A stretch of 9,766 bases of DNA, taken from contig PAMF01000053.1 of assembly GCA_002707185.1 (NCBI GenBank), forward strand, positions 4,355-14,120, read 5' to 3'. This document shows positions 6,880-9,766 of the stretch, piece after piece; positions within the stretch are counted from its first letter, which is position 1; each line of letters starts with the position of its first letter. The position numbers were made by a program, and so were the translations under genes. The DNA is from Chloroflexota bacterium (GTDB taxonomy: Bacteria; Chloroflexota; Dehalococcoidia; UBA3495). The notes under the pieces are model-generated. The model made no database searches and was not told the DNA's origin. It saw nothing but the letters and a program-made list of their open reading frames with translations.

Positions 6880-7119
6880 GAAATCTTATCATTACAATCC
6901 AGTGTTCGTTGGGACGGTGAACAGTACGTAGCCGAAATAGAGGGTATTGATATAGAGGGTTTAGGAACATCAACTGATGAAGCTCAGGAACGGTTATTAC
7001 AGTCATTCCGTGCTTGGATAGAAATCAGAGAGACTACTAGTCAGCTTGAAAAATCGTTAGAAGATGCTGGTTATCCAGGGGTAACAGAAGAGACAGAATT
7101 GCAATTGGAATTCGCTTAG
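6877..7119 (+). CDS. HicB-like small protein, first copy in the nuo operon
   Basis: This 80-residue acidic protein has the HicB antitoxin-like (partial RNase H) fold pattern: a strand with WDGEQYVAEI (12-21), a GLGTSTDEAQERL turn-helix (28-40), then a second helix ending LEKSLEDAGY (57-66). There is no C-terminal ribbon-helix-helix or HTH domain, and no HicA toxin gene (about 60 residues with the GSH-type motif) lies beside it. The chosen GTG start begins four bases after the nuoC stop. It aligns without gaps with the next gene: Y17, A19, G30, D34, E35, A36, E38, L40, L57, L61, A64 and G65 are shared at identical positions. Role unknown. As it lies inside the complex I operon, it may regulate or assist that complex, but it could equally be a passenger. 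Confidence 0.65.
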   Translation: MEILSLQSSVRWDGEQYVAEIEGIDIEGLGTSTDEAQERLLQSFRAWIEIRETTSQLEKSLEDAGYPGVTEETELQLEFA

Positions 7120-7148
7120 CCGTCAGTTGCGAGGACGAGTTTTTTAAA

Positions 7149-7418
7149 ATGGACCGGATTATCTACTCAATTGAAGAATCTATCCTTGACGGAACGTATC
7201 AAGCCTATTGCCCAGAATTGATTATCACCTCTTTCGGAGATACGTCGGACGAGGCCAAGGAATCCCTACGTAGGGAAATAGGCTCTTATCTTGAAGACTG
7301 TGAAGAATTGGGTGTCTTGGATGACGTCCTGATTGAGGCCGGGTTTTATGATAATGATGAAGTCTGGATGAGTAGTCTAGTTACCCCACCTAAAGAACCC
7401 AAAATCACTATTATTTAA
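7149..7418 (+). CDS. HicB-like small protein, second copy in the nuo operon
   Basis: This 89-residue protein fits the HicB-like consensus better than its neighbour: DGTYQAYCPEL (14-24), SFGDTSDEAKESLRREI (28-44), then a Glu-rich helix and LDDVLIEAGF (57-66). The extra tail ends in a proline-rich PPKEP segment (80-84). No DNA-binding domain is visible. It follows the first copy by 29 bases and ends six bases before nuoD, so its transcript and probably its translation are tied to nuoD, which lacks a clear ribosome-binding site of its own. GAGGACGAG lies 10-18 bases before the ATG, a mediocre site. It is a diverged tandem paralogue of the preceding gene. No toxin partner is present. Molecular function unknown. 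Confidence 0.75.
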   Translation: MDRIIYSIEESILDGTYQAYCPELIITSFGDTSDEAKESLRREIGSYLEDCEELGVLDDVLIEAGFYDNDEVWMSSLVTPPKEPKITII

Positions 7419-7424
7419 TGTCTT

Positions 7425-8561
7425 ATGATTGATTCAACTACTAACGTTAATAATCCTACTGATGGCGAGCCCATTGAAATGTTGCTTAATATGGGCCCTC
7501 AACATCCTTCGACCCATGGAGTGTTTCGGATGGTACTTTGGGTTGACGGGGAAAAAATAGTGAGAGCAGAACCCCACATCGGATATCTACATAGAGGTTC
7601 TGAGAAGCTTTGTGAAGGTGAGCAATATCATCAAGTTATTACGCTGTTTGATCGGATGGATTACATAGGCAACTTTAATAACGAATTGATTTATTGTATG
7701 GCTGTGGAACAATTGATGGGATTGGAGGTGCCAGAAAGGGCTGAATATGTCCGGGTAATACTTTGCGAATTGAATCGTATTGCAAGCCACCTTCTTTACG
7801 TGGGGACAATTGGGTTAGATGCAGGAGCTATGACCCCTACAATGTTTGCTTTTAGAGGGAGAGAGCGGATCCAGTCACTGTTTGAAGCGGTATCTGGAGC
7901 TAGGATGATGCATAACTATTTTCGGATAGGTGGAATTAAGGAGGAGTTGCCCGGAAATTTCAACGAAATGATTGCAGACTTACTGCCGTTATTACAGGTA
8001 GACGTTGAAGAGAGCGATAAAATACTAACCTTTAACGAAATTTTTCTATCCCGACTAAAAGATGTGGCTCCTATTACATCAGATGATGCTATAGATTTCG
8101 GATGGACAGGTCCTTGCTTAAGGGGGTGCGGAGTCGAATATGACGTTAGAAAAGCGCAGCCTTATTCCGTTTATGACAGGTTTGATTTTGAAGTTCCAGT
8201 CGGATTAGATGGAGATTGCTGGGATCGTCATTGGGTCCGAATCCAAGAAATGTACGAATCTCTTTCTATTATCCGACAGGCGATTAGGCAAATGCCTGAT
8301 GGATCCGTTACTTCCCCCCTTGGCAGACGTCTAATACGCCCGCCCGAAGGGGAGGTTTACGTTAGAGCCGAGAACCCGCGAGGAGAAATAGGAGTTCATC
8401 TGGTCAGTGACGGTACGGATCGGCCGTATAGGTTGAAGGTTCGCCCACCTTCATTTTGTAACTTATCTGCCCTTCAGAAACTATTAAATGATACTTGGTT
8501 GGCCGACTCGGTAGTGATCCTGGGGTCTCTAGATATTGTTCTTGGTGAAGTAGATAGATGA
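7425..8561 (+). CDS. nuoD: NADH-quinone oxidoreductase subunit D
   Basis: NuoD (49-kDa subunit) forms, with NuoB, the quinone-reaction chamber of complex I. The 378-residue protein contains NMGPQHPSTHGVFRM (22-36) with the quinone-contacting His31, and RMDYIGNF (77-84) with Tyr80. Their 49-residue separation equals that of His38 and Tyr87 in Thermus Nqo4. Other landmarks are GYLHRGSEKL (53-62), the LCELNRIASHLL segment, GPCLRGCGVEYDVRK, YDRFDFEVPVG, PPEGEVYVRAENPRGEIG and the C-terminal DIVLGEVDR. The protein is a full-length NuoD, not a hydrogenase large subunit, since hydrogenase metal-binding cysteines are absent from the termini. The start lies six bases after the second HicB-like gene with no clear Shine-Dalgarno, suggesting translational coupling. 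It overlaps nuoH by four bases (ATGA). Confidence 0.96.
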   Translation: MIDSTTNVNNPTDGEPIEMLLNMGPQHPSTHGVFRMVLWVDGEKIVRAEPHIGYLHRGSEKLCEGEQYHQVITLFDRMDYIGNFNNELIYCMAVEQLMGLEVPERAEYVRVILCELNRIASHLLYVGTIGLDAGAMTPTMFAFRGRERIQSLFEAVSGARMMHNYFRIGGIKEELPGNFNEMIADLLPLLQVDVEESDKILTFNEIFLSRLKDVAPITSDDAIDFGWTGPCLRGCGVEYDVRKAQPYSVYDRFDFEVPVGLDGDCWDRHWVRIQEMYESLSIIRQAIRQMPDGSVTSPLGRRLIRPPEGEVYVRAENPRGEIGVHLVSDGTDRPYRLKVRPPSFCNLSALQKLLNDTWLADSVVILGSLDIVLGEVDR

Positions 8562-9721
8562 CTTTATCGTTTTTAACTTTGACTATCGGAATAATAGATG
8601 TAGCTTGGATGGTGGTTTCATTACTAGCTATGTTTTCAATTCTGTCTTTTATCGTGTTGTCATTAACGTGGCTAGAACGTAAGGCTTTAGGCAGACTCCA
8701 ATTAAGGCTGGGTCCTACCAGAACAGGGCCAATGGGTCTACTTCAACCATTGGCCGATGCAGTCAAACTCGTCCTGAAAGAGGACATTGTACCAACCGCT
8801 TCTGATAAAGCTATATTTTGGATTGCGCCCGTGATTGTTGTAATCTCGGCTTTCATGATTTGGGTCACAATACCTGCATCTCAGGGCTTAGTCTTACGAA
8901 ATTTAGAACTAGGCTTACTTTATATAATAGCTTTTGCAGTAGTAGGGATATTAGGATTAGTTCTTGCAGGTTGGGGATCTGCTAATAAATACGGTGTTTT
9001 GGGAGGTCTTCGTTCAGCTGCTCAGTTAATTAGCTATGAAATCCCTGTGATTTTGGTAGTAGTTGCCGTAGCAATGTTGGCTCAATCATTGGATTTAACA
9101 GTTATAGTCAATGCTCAATCAAAATTACCGTATATTGTTTTGATGCCTCTGGGGATTGTAGTGTTTTTTATCGCTGGTCTTGCTGAAGTTGGGAGAACTC
9201 CTTTCGATATTTATCACGCCGAATCCGAGGTGGTGGGCGGTCCCTTTGTGGAATATAGTGGCGCTCATTGGGCAGTCTTTTTCCTTGCAGAATATATCAA
9301 TACTTTTGCTATAGCTGCATTAACCACCTTGTTGTTTTTGGGTGGCTGGCTTGGTCCATTTTTACCTGGCATAGTATGGTTTTTGATTAAGGTATATGCG
9401 GTTATATTGGTGATATTCTGGATACGCGGTACCTTCCCAAGATTACGAATGGATCAGTTGATGGCTTTTGCTTGGAAGACTATGGTCCCGCTGTCTTTTT
9501 ATCTAATAGTTGTTACAGCCATTTATTTATATTTTGAATGGCCGTGGTGGACTTTAACGGTTATGTCTTCCCTTGGGCTTTTGATAGTTGGCTATATTAT
9601 TTATTCGATTATGATGGCTCCAGTCAAAAAAATTGCAGATATCAAAGCTAGGCAACAACGTATGAAATTGGAACGGAGCAAAATGGAAGAATCGGTAGGA
9701 GTGGCAGCTAATGTTAAATAG
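8558..9721 (+). CDS. nuoH: NADH-quinone oxidoreductase subunit H
   Basis: NuoH (ND1 homologue) is the membrane subunit next to the quinone tunnel. The 387-residue protein has about eight hydrophobic helices. Signatures: LTWLERKALGRLQLRLGP (36-53), LLQPLADAVKLVLKEDIVP (61-79), the loop AEVGRTPFDIYHAESEVVGG (209-228) followed by VEYSGAHWAVFFLAEY (231-246), and IRGTFPRLRMDQLMAFAWK (289-307). In the central loop, the Glu usually found in the FDLPEAESE pattern is His220 here, whereas E210, E222 and E224 are kept. The C-terminal 33 residues are charged (KARQQRMKLERSKMEE) and extend beyond the last helix. Coupled to nuoD by a four-base overlap; overlaps the start of nuoI by 11 bases. Confidence 0.96.
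   Translation: MTLSFLTLTIGIIDVAWMVVSLLAMFSILSFIVLSLTWLERKALGRLQLRLGPTRTGPMGLLQPLADAVKLVLKEDIVPTASDKAIFWIAPVIVVISAFMIWVTIPASQGLVLRNLELGLLYIIAFAVVGILGLVLAGWGSANKYGVLGGLRSAAQLISYEIPVILVVVAVAMLAQSLDLTVIVNAQSKLPYIVLMPLGIVVFFIAGLAEVGRTPFDIYHAESEVVGGPFVEYSGAHWAVFFLAEYINTFAIAALTTLLFLGGWLGPFLPGIVWFLIKVYAVILVIFWIRGTFPRLRMDQLMAFAWKTMVPLSFYLIVVTAIYLYFEWPWWTLTVMSSLGLLIVGYIIYSIMMAPVKKIADIKARQQRMKLERSKMEESVGVAANVK
9697..9701 (+). promoter_or_regulatory. Shine-Dalgarno of nuoI inside nuoH
   Basis: AGGAG at 9697-9701 lies nine bases before ATG 9711, well placed for initiation within the last codons of nuoH. Confidence 0.6.
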
Positions 9722-9766
9722 TGTAAAGGGCTTGATGCTAACTCTGTCATCAACGCTCACAGGATT
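9711..9766 (+). CDS. nuoI: start of NADH-quinone oxidoreductase subunit I (truncated by window edge)
   Basis: An ATG at 9711, in a different frame from nuoH and overlapping its last 11 bases, opens a frame that runs to the window end: MLNSVKGLMLTLSSTLTG. The M-L-x-x-x-KGL-x-x-T-L opening resembles the N-terminal amphipathic helix of NuoI proteins, which carry two [4Fe-4S] clusters further downstream. The gene order (nuoH then nuoI) supports the call. No cluster-binding cysteine is within the visible 18 residues, so the assignment rests on position, the ribosome-binding site and the N-terminal pattern. Confidence 0.7.
   Translation, partial: MLNSVKGLMLTLSSTLTG

Noticed and set aside
6877..7418. 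Classical HicAB toxin-antitoxin locus
   Set aside because: No HicA-like frame exists on either strand near the two HicB-like genes. Both neighbours are complex I genes at spacings too small to hide one.
7425..8561. Energy-converting hydrogenase large subunit instead of NuoD
   Set aside because: The terminal CxxC nickel ligands are absent, whereas the quinone-site His31 and Tyr80 of true NuoD are present.
1..9766. CRISPR array, tRNA, insertion sequence or prophage signs
   Set aside because: No regularly spaced nucleotide repeats, cloverleaf, transposase or phage genes were seen. The only internal repetition is the protein-level NHL repeat and the HicB-like duplication.

Overview
This window looks like a chromosomal segment of a free-living bacterium with moderately AT-rich DNA. 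The best guess is a Chloroflexota lineage close to marine SAR202/Dehalococcoidia. That placement is an inference from three things: the general look of the complex I subunits, the nuoD-nuoH adjacency, and the mix of NHL-propeller, aldolase and aminotransferase genes. No rRNA or other taxonomic marker is present to prove it.

Left part (1-3317): a plus-strand gene for a six-blade NHL-type beta-propeller (133-1164) converges on a minus-strand pair. In transcription order that pair is an HpcH/HpaI-family metal-dependent aldolase (3317-2550) and a fold-type I PLP aminotransferase (2463-1219). They probably form a small catabolic operon in which the aminotransferase makes or uses a 2-oxo acid related to the aldolase substrate. 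A 302-base divergent intergenic region (3318-3619) separates this pair from the next plus-strand genes.

Middle part (3620-5276): msrB, a methionine sulfoxide reductase started at TTG behind a strong Shine-Dalgarno site, is followed by an unusual two-domain protein. Its N-terminal half resembles the CinA C-terminal/NMN amidohydrolase fold without the usual catalytic motif. Its C-terminal half is an HxGH nucleotidyltransferase. The same architecture is known from plants and algae.

Right part (5409 to the end): the start of a respiratory complex I operon, with promoter-like elements just upstream. The order is nuoA-nuoB-nuoC-(two small HicB-like genes)-nuoD-nuoH-nuoI, the last cut by the window edge. 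Genes overlap or lie a few bases apart, so they are almost certainly co-transcribed. nuoE, nuoF and nuoG, which lie between nuoD and nuoH in the classical order, are absent here. This suggests an 11-subunit type complex, or an NADH module encoded elsewhere.

The most unusual point is the pair of tandem, gap-free paralogous HicB-like proteins inserted between nuoC and nuoD with no HicA toxin in sight. The second most unusual is the plant-like fusion protein at 4134-5276.
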